Shown: positions 44,351 through 57,200 of the stretch, one piece after another
Layout: each line of letters starts with the position of its first letter
How positions within the stretch are numbered: the stretch's first letter is position 1
Notes under the pieces: model-generated
Seen by the model: the letters and a program-made list of their open reading frames with translations, nothing else
What the model was told of the DNA's origin: nothing
The model's database searches: none
Program-made: the position numbers and the translations under genes
Source of the DNA: Asterias amurensis
Lineage: Eukaryota > Echinodermata > Asteroidea > Forcipulatida > Asteriidae
Reading direction: 5' to 3'
Assembly: GCF_032118995.1 (NCBI RefSeq)
Contig: NC_092669.1
Span: forward strand, 12,324,335 to 12,388,334
DNA length: 64,000 nt

Positions 44351-45138
44351 TAGCTTTTTTAAGTGGCGCCCTCAGTGTTTATCTTGAGGGTATTCTACTC
44401 GTTGGTTTAAATCACACAGTCTATAGCGAGGGTTGGGAGTGCGTCAACTGCAGCGGCGAAAGTCATCCAGTCGGTTCAAATAAATTTATGTAATAAATTC
44501 GTGTTGTATATCGACATAAGTACCTGTTGTAAGACAAAAACAGAAAGGGTATGTAATTCGTTAAAAACAAAGCACAATGTGTTGTTAACTTGATATTACA
44601 AATCGAAAATGTTCACTTGGTTTGACGAGGTAACGTGTGAATAATTAATCATGTTGAGGTTTGGTAGACACAATTCTAAAGCAATGGGTTTGGGTATTAA
44701 TTTGTCTGTACACCTAAACCAAACAGTGCTCTCATATAGACCATGTGAACTTTGTTTGTTTACAAAAAGTGTGATCTTGTACATTCTTTGAGTATTCTGG
44801 CAGGCAAGATACTGTGCAGGTCATATGGGAAAGTTGACATTTTGTATCAGAATTTCCACATAAGTCCAAGAATTGTACAACTAAAAGCTGGAAAAGTTTT
44901 GAGATGTTCCCCTGTTCATCATATCAAAAGTTGATAAGAATTAGACAGTGCAATCTCCATAAAATAATAGATTTTATTATTTCGTCCATTAGGCTGTGTA
45001 CACACCATGCCTGCAGGAAGTCCAGGCTCTGTGGCTCTTTCGTAAACATGTGATGTCACAGGTCAAGTCGTCTATACTTTCAACCATAATAAATTGTCTC
45101 AAAAAAGCATTTTGTGATTTACCTATGTATTATTCCCA

Positions 45139-45258
45139 TCAATCCATGCGGTCTTGTCCTATCTGATGTTGAAGGTCGCGTTTTTTCTGATTAAGAAGAT
45201 CTACCCATCTCCTCTTGTCGTCTCGGTCTCTTTGTCTTGATCTACTTGCGTGTTCACC
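45139..45258 (-). CDS. Gene C terminal coding exon
   Basis: Acceptor 'ttcttaacccttgactgactcttag' with a pyrimidine-rich lead. 39 codons, GEHASRSRQRDRDDKRRWVD followed by LLNQKKRDLQHQIGQDRMD, then TGA at 45139-45141. Fourteen Arg/Lys and nine Asp/Glu; dibasic KRR and KKR could be cleavage sites or nuclear signals. Phase 0 continues the microexon frame; of the other two frames one stops at once and one after 18 codons. Confidence 0.55.
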   Translation of the reverse strand, partial: GEHASRSRQRDRDDKRRWVDLLNQKKRDLQHQIGQDRMD

Positions 45259-48200
45259 CTAAGAGTCAGTCAAGGGTTAAGAAAGATCATGGTTAAAGCC
45301 ATTATACACTTTTGAAACAGAAAACAATTAACAATTTAAAAAAATCACCGATTTACAAATAACCTACAGGGTTTACAGAAGGTAATGGTGAAAGACTTCT
45401 CTTAAAATATTGTTCCATGAAATGCTTTACTTTTTGAGAAAACATTAAAACAATATCAATTATCGATATCGAGAATTACGGATTTATTTTTAAACACATG
45501 TCATGACACGGCAAAACGTGCGGAAACAAGGGTGGGTTTTCCTGTTATTTTCTCCCGACTCCGATGACCGATTGAGCCTAAATTTTCACAGGTTTGTTAT
45601 TTTATATAGAAGTTGTGATACACGAAGTGTGGGCCTTGGACAATACTGTTTACCGAAAGTGTCAAATGGCTTTAAAGGCAGTGGACACTATTGGTAATAA
45701 ATCAGTATGTATTAGCATAAAACCTTACTTGGTGACGAGTAATGAGGAGAAGTTGATAGTATAAAACATTGTGATGAACGGCTCCCTCTGAAGTGACGTA
45801 TTGTTTTTGAGAAAGAAGTAATTTCCACGGATTTGATTGCGAGACCTCAGATTTAGAATTTGAGGTCTTGAAATCAAGCATCTGAAAGCACACAACTTCG
45901 TGTGACAAGGGTGATTTTTTCTTTCATACTTATCTCGCAACTTCGACGACCAATTGAGCTCAAATGCAACATCACACATTTTTTAAACACTGTAGAAACG
46001 AGTCCCCTTTAATGTTAGCATATTGTGTTAGCATATTATTGTTATTATCAATATTTAAGAAATGTACTTACTTTTAATTGTGCAAGATTCATCACCTGTT
46101 TGAATTAAACAAATAAACATAAATAAATTAAATAGTTGAAGATTTTGAGAGAGAGTGAAAAAAAAAAGTATATAAAACCATGAGGATAAAGTATTGTTTT
46201 ATTGGTAGGCCCACGGCAAAACAATCGTTTGAGTGTGTTCGTGGGGACAAAATCCCGGGGAAGCCCCTTTAAGGTAGGGTTAGACCTGTGGACAAGTCGT
46301 CAATGGTCCTCGCGGTGAGATGGTCGAGTTGTGGCAGTGTTCTCGCGAGATCACTGCTCTCGCGCGAGCTGCTGGTTGCCGATTTCTACTCCTCATATAA
46401 AATGTGATTGCAGTCGTGAGAGCAGTAGTCTCGCGGGGCAAGCAGTCTCGCGAGAATACCACGGGAATCGCGGGGAGATTCGGAACGCTATCACCGCGAC
46501 AGACATTAAACGACTTGTCAACAAGTCGATTGTAGGGTGGGTAGAGAGGTGGGGCTCAGGCCGTCCAATCTGTATGGTCTGATCATTGGATGACGTTTGT
46601 TCAATAACACAAATGTATTTATTATACAGTGGGGGGGGGGTGACTTACTCTTCCATGACAGTTCTATCAGCAGAAAGACGGATTAGGAGCAGCATAAAAG
46701 AAAAACAGAATAAGTATAATTTGTTAAAACAGTTGTTATAGATTGTATCGGTAGCAATAGCAAACCACACTAAGGCCGTGTCCGAATTGGCGACCTTGGC
46801 TACAGCTATGGCTAGATCGCGCGCGTCTGCCTATTCTTCAACACTGAAAGACGCGCTGATCTAGACGTAGCTGTAGCCGAAGTCACACATTCGGACACGG
46901 GTTAACTTGATAGTTCCCTTATTGAGAGGCGCCCTCAAGCGATACCAACAGAAGCCAAGTAATTGATTACCGCTGGTTATCTTCGTTCAAGATCCGCGCC
47001 CTAGAAAGTAGTCCCCTGATTTTCTTACGCTTGCAAATTCCAAAACCATTTCTACGACTGAGATAGTGAAATTATTGTTCATTAAAAAATGAAGTTAATG
47101 ATTTGTTGTGAATTATGTTGGTACTTTTGATTCGTTAATTAAAAATAAATCTTATCCCGCATCAATTTGTGTCAGGGTGTTGCGACCATGACAGAACGGC
47201 CATTACTTCATCTGTGCACATCTTGCTAAACTGGCCCAGAAAGTTCGGCTAAATTGTTGCCGTTACCCTTCACGGATTTCAGCATGGGAACACCATATAC
47301 TTCAATGAGCTATGTTGATTGGGTGAGTTTATAATTATTGCATTTTCAGCTTGTTTCAGTCGTGATATTATCGTGAATTCTACAGTGACTTTTGTTGTTC
47401 GGTACTTTCGGAGTGTAAGTTTTGCATGCATTTGTACATCGCAGCGTGTACTTGGTGTTACACCGTCACACGTAACTACTGCAAAATAGTTGAAAGCCAG
47501 AAGAACTAAACATCTTATTGTGATAGATCTTTTCAACTGTGCTTTGTGGTCTATTGTCCAACGTGAAAAAGGCCAGTGGACTTCATTAGCTGGTTGAACA
47601 GATACATTCCAAGGAGTAGTTAAGACTTCTGTTTGACATTTCTTCGATTTGGTAATGCAAAGCAATCTTGAATGCTGTCCGCGATAAACGAATGCCTCCG
47701 TCCGTGCAGAATGGAGACTTGTAAACACTCTTACTTTTACCGGCATATTTTTTTATAAACTCTTCCCATTACACTATCGGAAAAGTGTACTGTTGGACAA
47801 CTTTAGGATGCCATAATATTGAAATACTTTTGATATCTTTTGTATAGTATTAGTATAGCGCCCTCACTTGGCAACTATTATTTGATATTATTTTACTTAC
47901 CCTTGGATCCAGCTGTAGATGGTGCGAAAAACCGGCAACGAAGAGAAACAAAAATAATTGAATAAAATTAATAGATATATAACAGAAATTATGCATCCCT
48001 TAAGTAACTAACAGTTCATACGTGTTTACTTAAAAAAGAAAATTCTTGAAAAAAAGGGGGGGGGGTGAAAAGGCAAAAAAAAATGTTTTTTTTTTCCCCA
48101 GTCATTAGCAGTCAACTATGTAACTACTTTGAGGGATTGACAGGGTTTTTATTTCAACTGTCATAGTTATAACTATGTTGTAAATTATCGGGGTGGGGTG

Positions 48201-51200
48201 CAAACCAGGTTCTCTCGAAATACTCTGATCAAGCTAATAGTGTAACGTTTAACAAGTAAAAATTCACATTGTGCTACAAACTTAACTAAAAGTCTTCTAT
48301 GTTGACTTGCACCCCGAGTCATTCCGTCATTGTAATGTCTTAAAGGGGCACTAAGTCTCAGTATACTAAGTTAGAAGAATTATTCATAAACTTACCTGAC
48401 ATTGCTGTTCGTTGCAGACATCGCACGTTCATGTTCCAAATGTACAGGGGGGGAAAAAAGAACGAAAAAACAGCAGTGAAAATGTGTAATGCCGCCCTCT
48501 GTCGTCAATATCGTACTAGTAGTAATTCAATTTTTTATGCAAAATGTCTATTATTGTTTGAGAACCAGCAACTGACGTCCTGTTATTATCGGTTGGCTAT
48601 ATAAACACCAATCAAAAAGGCCATTATAAAAAAATTATCACTTTTTGTTATTGTGATTTTGGCATGGGGTTAAACGAAGTAAAGTGTGTTATCCCTCGAT
48701 GTGATTTGATTACAATTAATAATGAAAATAACTATTTGAACTTGATTTTTTTTAACCAGAACTTTTCGAGATAACTTAAAAAGAAAGGTCAGCAGATTCT
48801 TTCTTTAATAGTAAAGCTATGTAAATTTGTTAAAGTTGTATTATTATGTACTTTGTAAATACTATACTTTTATACATACCCTCTTTAATGTTAAAGATCC
48901 AGAGAATGTTGTCAACAAATAAGAGATGAAATGCATTAGTTAAAAAACTTTAAATTCGTCCGAAGAATGTACAATACATTGCAGAAAATCTATTTCAAAT
49001 GAAAATTAGACTCAATAAAGATAACCGTCTAATTAGCTAGCATGTTGCACTTGTCTGTTCTACAAAATAAAAATATAGTGGGTGCGTTCGATTAGATTCC
49101 CTGGGTCGACCCCGGTCTGCCCCGGTGCGTTTGAAAAGCTTTGACGTCAGTCCATGGGGTCACCCGGGTCAGCCCCCATTGCCCTTCTTGTGAAGTGGGT
49201 CACTTGGGGGGGGGGGGCTGGCCCCAGGTGCGAGAGCAGTGAGTGATCGTTCGATTAGCTCTTGTCAGGGGCTCACCCGAGTGAGCACCGCGGGGTCGAC
49301 CCAGGGAAGCTAATCAAACGCACCCACTAAGAATTATTAACAAAGACTAATCCGCAAAGCATGCACAAGAAATCAAATTACTATAGGATCAATAACCAAC
49401 ATAATAACACAAAATAATATTTAGAAGAGAACGCAAAATCAGATGAAGTATCTATTAAATGATTAAAGTGGTGAAATTTGTGTTAACTGTCTCCGTACAA
49501 AGTGAAGTGCGCCCTCTATTGTATGTTATTCTTAAATTAATATTCTACGGGGAATATTTTGTAAATCAGTCCGAATGTTTCTGAAATAGTCTTAAAGGTG
49601 TTTGGTTGGGGAGAAGAAAAGTGGGGGTGACTATTGATGGAGCTACATAAATAGCTCCATGTTAGTATCGTATGTTCTTTTTATAAACGAGGCCTCGAAC
49701 CAAATAGATAAAAGGTTCGATAATGTCCCAGATGACAATAAAAAGGTAGGCCCTGAACTTTACGAAGCATGCAAGTTACTGCTTTGTGAATTTAGCATGA
49801 TACCGCAATAAGGAAATCTCCGGGGTAGGGGGTTTGTAAGGCGAGACTCCCTGCCTGGAGAAATGCTGTATGTACGGGTCAGCTCACAGGTTGAAACTGG
49901 GGAAACGTTGGCCGGTTTACTTAAAATAAATGTTTCAGGGGAAAGTGTTCATTTATGTACCCAAGCTTACAATGCAAATACAACATGCAAAACATTCGGT
50001 TTATTACGTCAAATGTAAATTAATTACAGTATAAACAATAAACAACAGAAAAATGACATCCATAAATATTATAATTTCTCTCATGCAACTGCAACATGCA
50101 ACACATTTTTTAGTACTACGTCAAAGTTATGATCTTTACAATAAACAACGACTACAATTTTATCTGCAATTTCTCATTTTATAACTAAATCTACACTTGG
50201 AAAAACTTGTGTACCGTTTTATAACTAATAACAAATCAAACTTGCTTTTCAGAAATGTATACCTTTATTAAACAAACAGAAGTAGAGTAAACACAAATTT
50301 ATATTGTGTTAACTTACCTGGCCGCCCTGTGATTTTGCAATAGGAAGAATAACAAATAAACGCGACATTATTAACATTCATTAAATAATTTAGAAGTTAA
50401 CATTACATTTATACAAGTATGTCACACCTGAATTAATATACAGACAAACAAATAGACTGAAACCCACCAAAAAAGACAAGAAAAAAAAATTAATAATAAT
50501 AATCTAAACACCCCAATCAAACCAATATGCAAACTAAAAAAACCTGCGAACACCAACAACCCAGCAAGTAGACACCAAAACACCCCCAAGAAACACCCCT
50601 ACAAACCAACAAACAAACAAACAAACAGACACACACACTCCCGCCAACAACCCATAAAATAAATAAATAAATAAATAAACAAACAATCAAACAAAGATCC
50701 AACAAACACACATGTATTTATTTAAAAGCATTGGAAAAACTATAATGCTTCCATGCGCAAACAAATAAATATAAAATTTATCAAAAGCAATAGAAAGTTG
50801 TATTGCTTCCATGTAAGCAGTAAATGCACGTGGATTTTTCTAGATCTACTCTATAACGCAATAAACCAACTAAAGGCAACTAAAGAACAGGAAGGTTTAT
50901 CCCGAAAGTAATTTTACATTCGGTTTGTCTGTTTTTTCCTTTTGTTTCCCCTCCTTTTTTGTTGTTGCTATAATTGTAGGCATATTTGCTGGTTAGGAAC
51001 GGTATGGGATTTTAGGAACAATAGCTCTCGGCTTGCGGAAATACTTTGGACGCCCGGGGATGTTTTGCGATCTGTGCCCGGAACATTTCCCGGGAGGGGA
51101 GGGGAGTGCCCCAGCGCGGAAGACTTCTGTCCAATTTGAGCGAGGAAGACTAGGCGGGCTGATGCCCTGAGTCGTGCTAACGCTATGGGATGTAAATTAA

Positions 51201-54200
51201 GAAAACATAATTGTAGCGGATGGGGAGTTAGGGATCTATAGAACTGCAATTAGTGTTTGATCCTTGGGGAGGAGTCTACGGCCATTTTCGAAACCACGGT
51301 TTCTGTACCAGATTCGGCTCAGGCTAGCATGGCCAAGCGGTTGGTTTGACAATAGCGCGTGCTTTGCGTATTATGCGCTCAGGGCTTCAGATGAGAGGCG
51401 GAGCCTGGAGTTACATCCAAAGCCGAAGCCGTGGTTTCGAAAATGGCCATAGAAACATGTTCTGTTACACACGAACAAAGGGATGGGGCTTGATTTGTAA
51501 AGAAAACGGAAGTAAAGCTTCTGATGTTGTGCCGATTGTGGATTGGTAATGAAATGATATGTTTCTGATGCTAAGTCTTGTCCTATATAACGATACGTCT
51601 TGTGAGTTTGTTAGTTTCTGTGATCTGTACAGTAACAATTTGTGGTTGAATATGTAGGCCATTTTTATTTTATTTTATTTTTTATTTTATTTTTTTGTAA
51701 AGAAAGCGGGAGTGAGGCTTGTGATGTGGTGCCGATCGTGGATTGTTAGTTAACTTATATTATGTTCTTCTTTAATAAAACTTGTCTTCATTAGAGATTT
51801 CTTGTGAGTTTGTTAGTTTTTGGGATGTTCAGTTTTCAAGATTGCATCAAAATAAAACTAGATATAGTCCGTGAAACAATTAAAGCAAGTCAAGGGAAAT
51901 CGTTTTTGATATCTCATTTTTAATTTCTCCCTACAGTTAATGAGTAAAATATTAATGCTTATGATGATTAAGAAGTGAGGTAGTAAATTACTAGAATCGT
52001 GGTTCAAATTTGAAAAGCTATCCAAGACCTAATATCAAAACAATGATTAATAGCCTGACGCGCCGACCATAGGAAAGTCTTTCCCGCAGGCTAATAGTGA
52101 CAACACAACAACATTAACAGTGAGGTTTGTTTTGGGGTTTTTTTTCCATATTTTTTTTTGTCAGCATATAACAGATCATTTCAAGTTCAGAATGAAAAAG
52201 TCCCTTATGAAAAATAACTACCTCTCGTTATAACGGCTACCGGTGATTTGTCAATAGGGATTAAGGTTTGACCACAACGGCTTTTGAAGGTTTTTACCTG
52301 ACATATTTTTTTCTCTTTGATAAATTGCTTTGGGCATTATTTCTGACAGATCATCGTGATGAAAGAAAATTACATTTTAGCTTTAAAGAGAAGAGGAGAC
52401 AGCGCGGCGAATGACCAGGCAATAAAACAAATAGAAAATCGTTTATAAACCATAACTTACAACTTAAATGGACTGGGGACGCCTTTGGTAATGTCAATGG
52501 CAAGTATTTTCACTTGGTGTATCCCAACAGATGCATAAAAAACAAGTCTGTTGAAATAATAGGGCTCAGTTGTTCATACTTCTTGCGAATGCACAACATT
52601 TTAAATTTCTTGCGAAAGCACAATATCGGAACAGATAATTTGCAACTGATGCAAAACCTTTTTGTTGCAAAGACACGCATGTGCGTCACCTAAATGTAGC
52701 CCGAGCCCTAAATGTAGCCTGACCTAAATGTAGCCCCAAACATGTACCTAAATGTGTTTCAATTTTTTTATTAAGGTTGTCTGAACAAAGGGATGTCGGG
52801 ACATAAGTGTGCAACTGTTACCGATAATGCCTTATTGTTGTAGGCGACTAGGCAATCCAGTGGCTACAATACACTGACAAACTGCTTGAGAAACAAACTA
52901 TAAGTAATGTCACAACCAATATTGTTTGCAGCAGTCCTGTAATTATACACCCACCCAAGAGATTTATACAAATAACCGGAAAGTTAAATTGCCAACATCG
53001 GTCATGTCAAATCGCTTCAGATCTTAGTCCCTATACACAACACTGTGCAAATACGTAATGTAGTGTCATACTTCATCTTGGTCAAAGTGCGGGACTTCAA
53101 AATATCATTCCAATCTAGATTTCATCTTCAGAAAGATTCGGTGAATAATATTTGTTTGATTTAAAGGATGCCGGCTGCGATCCTAGTGTATTTTTATTTT
53201 TTAACCAGATCTTGATAGAGTAGCGATCATATGTTTGTCTGGCATTGGCTTCAAAGGTAGGTTTGTATTGCCATTCATTTTAAAGGCACTGGACACTATT
53301 GGTAATGCAACAATGGTGTATTTTATGCTCTTGCAAATTCTATTACCAATATTGAGGCACAATTTTCACAGGTTTGTTATTTTATGCATAGTATGTGGGG
53401 ATACACAAAGAGTGAATACATTGCTGGTCTTTCACAATTAAAATGATTGTGGCTTTTTATGAAGCGCATATGTCCGTCACTCAGTGACGCTCCTGGCGCT
53501 GTAACATACAGAAGATGTGGGACTACGTTTGAATTATGAGACCTAGTCCCGAGCACCATGTAAAGTTTTACAAGGTGCTGTGGCGCAATTTGCTCCCGAT
53601 CGGACCAGGAACACCGGGGCAAACCCCTTCTCTTTTCGATAAATGCACTGGGTTCTTTTACATGCGTTATAACACATGGGACCAACAGCTTAACGTCCCA
53701 TCCGAAGGACGAAGCAATGGTTAAGTGTCTTGCCTAAGGACACAAGTGTCACGGCTCGGAGATTCGAACCCATACTCTGCTGATCAGAAACCCAAGAGTT
53801 ATTACCAAATGTGTCCGATGCTTTTAAGCATACTGAGGTGACTTTGTCACCTAATAAGTATTATATATTTGTGTTGAATGTGCACATTTATGAGGCAGTG
53901 GATACTGGACTGTAAGGATCAAATGGCTTGGTGTTGAACAACTCTACGCTTGGAGTTGACCTGAATTCAATGTTCCAAGAGGGCGCTAAACACATTTTAC
54001 AGTTTTACTCAGAATCTGTACCAAACTTCTATCGGCCTCGTTCCCGTGGGTAATTGATCCCGCCGAGCCAATGTTTCCCAGCATTTCAAGTGAAGAATTG
54101 AAATGTGGAACTAAAAATCGTATGTGCGATAAACTACATTAGCCATTTTCACAGAAAGATTTACATCAAACATTCAGTAAATATTTTCTACCAAGGTAAA

Positions 54201-57200
54201 GTTTTCAATTTTGGTCAATTGTGTTGTTAGTGGCTATGTTATTGGAAAACATTGACAGTGATATTAATCATCATCTACAATCAACCCTCCCATTGCTCAA
54301 CCAATCAATATCCACCAATGGGAAGTGAGTAGTGACGTCGATAAAGGACAACCAATCAATATGATTAGTGGTCTTGTGATGACGTCAAGTAGCCAGTGAC
54401 CTTTCAATGTTTTATAGTCAACCTTTAAAGGCACAGAAGCCGATTTCACAAAACGCTAGGATTAATCCTATTTCGAGTTGAGACGAGTTACTCGCCCTTC
54501 TTTAGGTTGGGTTCAATGCGTCCTAACGTCTATGGACACGGAACTGAACTCATATTAAAGCCAGTGGACACTATTGGTAAAATGTCAAAGACCAGTCTTC
54601 TCACTTGCTGTATCTCACCATATGCATAAATTACCAAACCTGTGAAAATTTGAGCTCGATTGGTCGTCGGAGTTGCGAGATAACTATGAAAGAAAATAAC
54701 ACCCTTGTCACACGAAGTTGTGTGCTTTCAGATGCTTGATTTCGAGACCTCAAATTCTAAACTTGAGGTCTCGAAATCAAATTCGTGGAAATTACTTCTT
54801 TCTCGAAAACTACTCCACTTCAGAGGGAGCCGTTTCTCACAATGTTTTATACCATCAACCTTTCCCCACTACTCGTTACCAAATAAGGTTTTATGCTAGT
54901 AATTATTTTGAGTAATTACCAATAGTGTCCACTGCCTTTAAGTCTTACGACTAATCTTAATAAGGATGAGTTTGGTGAAATCGACGGCTTGACATTTGTA
55001 ATTTCTAAACATATTTACTAGCATACCAACTTACTTGGTAACGAGCAATGAGGTAAACTACTTCTAACATTAATTTTGAGTCTGAGAAATAATTCAGACC
55101 TGAAGCCTCCCAGTCGTTTGATTTTCACCATTATCTCAAAACAGCTACCACCGTTTTAAATGGGTATTTTTTTATTAATTTGTTTATGTTCCCCTTTTGG
55201 TTGCTTGTTTTTACTTGTTTTGGTTATATACTCTGAGGAATTGCTCTCTTTTGGATAGTGATTTGGTTCGCTTTGGGCAAACCCTAGGCTCATGTTTGTT
55301 CTTTGTATTTTGGTACGTCCCTCATGTCTTCGTAATATTTGTATACATTTCTAGTGTTTTGTTGCTGTGTGTTATCGATGTCTTTAAAGCCTGATGAATG
55401 AATAAATCACAGTTTTTCTTTTGATTTGTTGCCGAACTGAAGGGCAACCATTAATCAGCCAACCTAGTTCTGGTTTGCAAAGGAAACGAGTTTAAACAAA
55501 AATCCTTTGACTATTAATGTGTACAGCTACACCCTCAGGAAATTGAATAGTGATCGACAGCTGCAGTGCTGCAGTCCTCATTGTTTGTCACAGCTTGTAA
55601 ATTAAGAAAATAACTATTGGTGTCTTTATTGTTTATTTTATTTGTATACACTTAATGATGGATTGTACATTCAATGTTTGCACCTTTTCGGTGGATTTCA
55701 AAAAGATTGTATACATATTCCTTAAAGCTTAACTGAATACATACGTGACCATGACGGCTTATAGAAAAAGAACAACCCATTCAAAATGAGGTTAGTTGAT
55801 CCACTGTGTATCATTGGTGGCAGCGGTGGGATCAGAAAGTAGGTCAGCCGACGTGAACGATCATCATGTACGGCGATAGTGTAATTAAAGATTAAGAATC
55901 TGTAAATTCCCATAGGTTTCCTGGAACCTCTTGTTTTAATCTAGCTCTTTCAGGCTTGGGTGGAACTTGACGTTTCTTTCCTGTTTCGGTTGCAAATATT
56001 AAAAATGCCAACCTTTTTTTTCATTTCCTTCTTGAGTTGGCTTTTGGAACCCTAGAATGTCACCGGAAATGAGACGGCAAGGCACAAACATTAATGAAAT
56101 ATAATTCAATACAATATAATCAACCACGTCACTGTTTCAATGACGTCAATCGTGAACCTATTTCCATGCATGCCTTTTTTTTCAATATTTTCTTGCACCT
56201 TCGTTGACCAATTGAGCCAGAATAGTTTGTGAACATTTTACAAGCATCGGCAAAAAAAGTAGAAAGACAACAAATACAACAACAACAACAACAACAACCA
56301 CACAACAGCAACATCAAACATTAATGAATAAACAACAGATGGGAGATGGAAACATTGTTACTTACCACATCAATCTGAATCGAAGCGAAGGCAAAAATTA
56401 CAAAGAAACGGAAAACAAACCAAATGCTTTATCAGTCTTACAAATAATACAATTCTTTCTATTGATTTAGTTTTAAACACACTGTAAACTGAGAGCACGT
56501 TAAGGTTCCGGCATGGATTTGGTAAAAGGGTGTGCAAGTTGTTCGTTAACTTAAAATACATGTTTACGTAAATGATAGGTAAATGAAAGGTGTCAAAAAG
56601 ACCCACATACACCACACTCACTTGGCTCAAATTATTATGGCCATTATGTAAATCTATGATACAAATTACATTATTCATTTTGGCTCTACCAATAATACAC
56701 CGATGGGTGAACATCAATGTAAACTATGTACTTTCCGGAGTACTGGGAAAACAGGCATATGATTCGGGTGGGATTCGAACCCACGACCTTTGCATTTCCA
56801 GAGCAATTGTAAACAAATTGTTACTATGCGTGCGAAGCTCAGTCAAGTGTTTTTGTTAAAGGCAGTGGACACTATTGGTAATTACTCAAAATAATTATTG
56901 CCATAAAACCTTTCTTGGTGACGAGTAATGGGGAGAGGTTGATGGTATAGAACATTGTGAGAAACGGCTTCCTCAGAAGTGCCATAGTTTTCGAGAAAGA
57001 AGTCATTTTCCACGAATGTCATTTCGAGACCTCCGATTTAGAACTTGAGGTCTCGAAATCAACCATCTAAACGCACACAACTTCGTGTGACAAGGGTTAT
57101 TTTTCTTTCATTGTTATCTCGCAACTTCGATGACCGATTGAGCTCAAATTTTCACAGGTTTGTTATTTTATGCGTATGTTGAGATACACCAACTGTGAAG

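Larger units (their letters stand above)
38431..45138. other. Intergenic interval between gene A and gene C
   Basis: No exon supported. Contents: a palindromic element (about 38900-39200), an M4 MITE (39287-39535), a poly-C/poly-A run (40270-40318), a SINE S1 (40895-41062), an M2 MITE (42960-43330), an M3 MITE (43957-44212) and an F1 foldback (44223-44350). The gene A promoter should lie just above 38430. A TTTATT at about 44973 would read AATAAA for gene C. Confidence 0.6.

Noticed and set aside
45139..45258. Parathyroid-hormone-like or CRF-like peptide
   Set aside because: RRWVDLLNQKKRDLQ is faintly reminiscent of the PTH core, but the required N-terminal residues and a signal peptide are missing.
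52199..52260. Exon-like 'ctacctctcgttataacggctaccgg' on the minus strand
   Set aside because: The same text occurs in the long dispersed repeat at 5511 and 59690, so the splice-like ends belong to the repeat.
55750..55762. 13-nt exon candidate between a 'tttttctataag' acceptor and gtatgt donor
   Set aside because: Length is not a multiple of three and would break the gene C frame.
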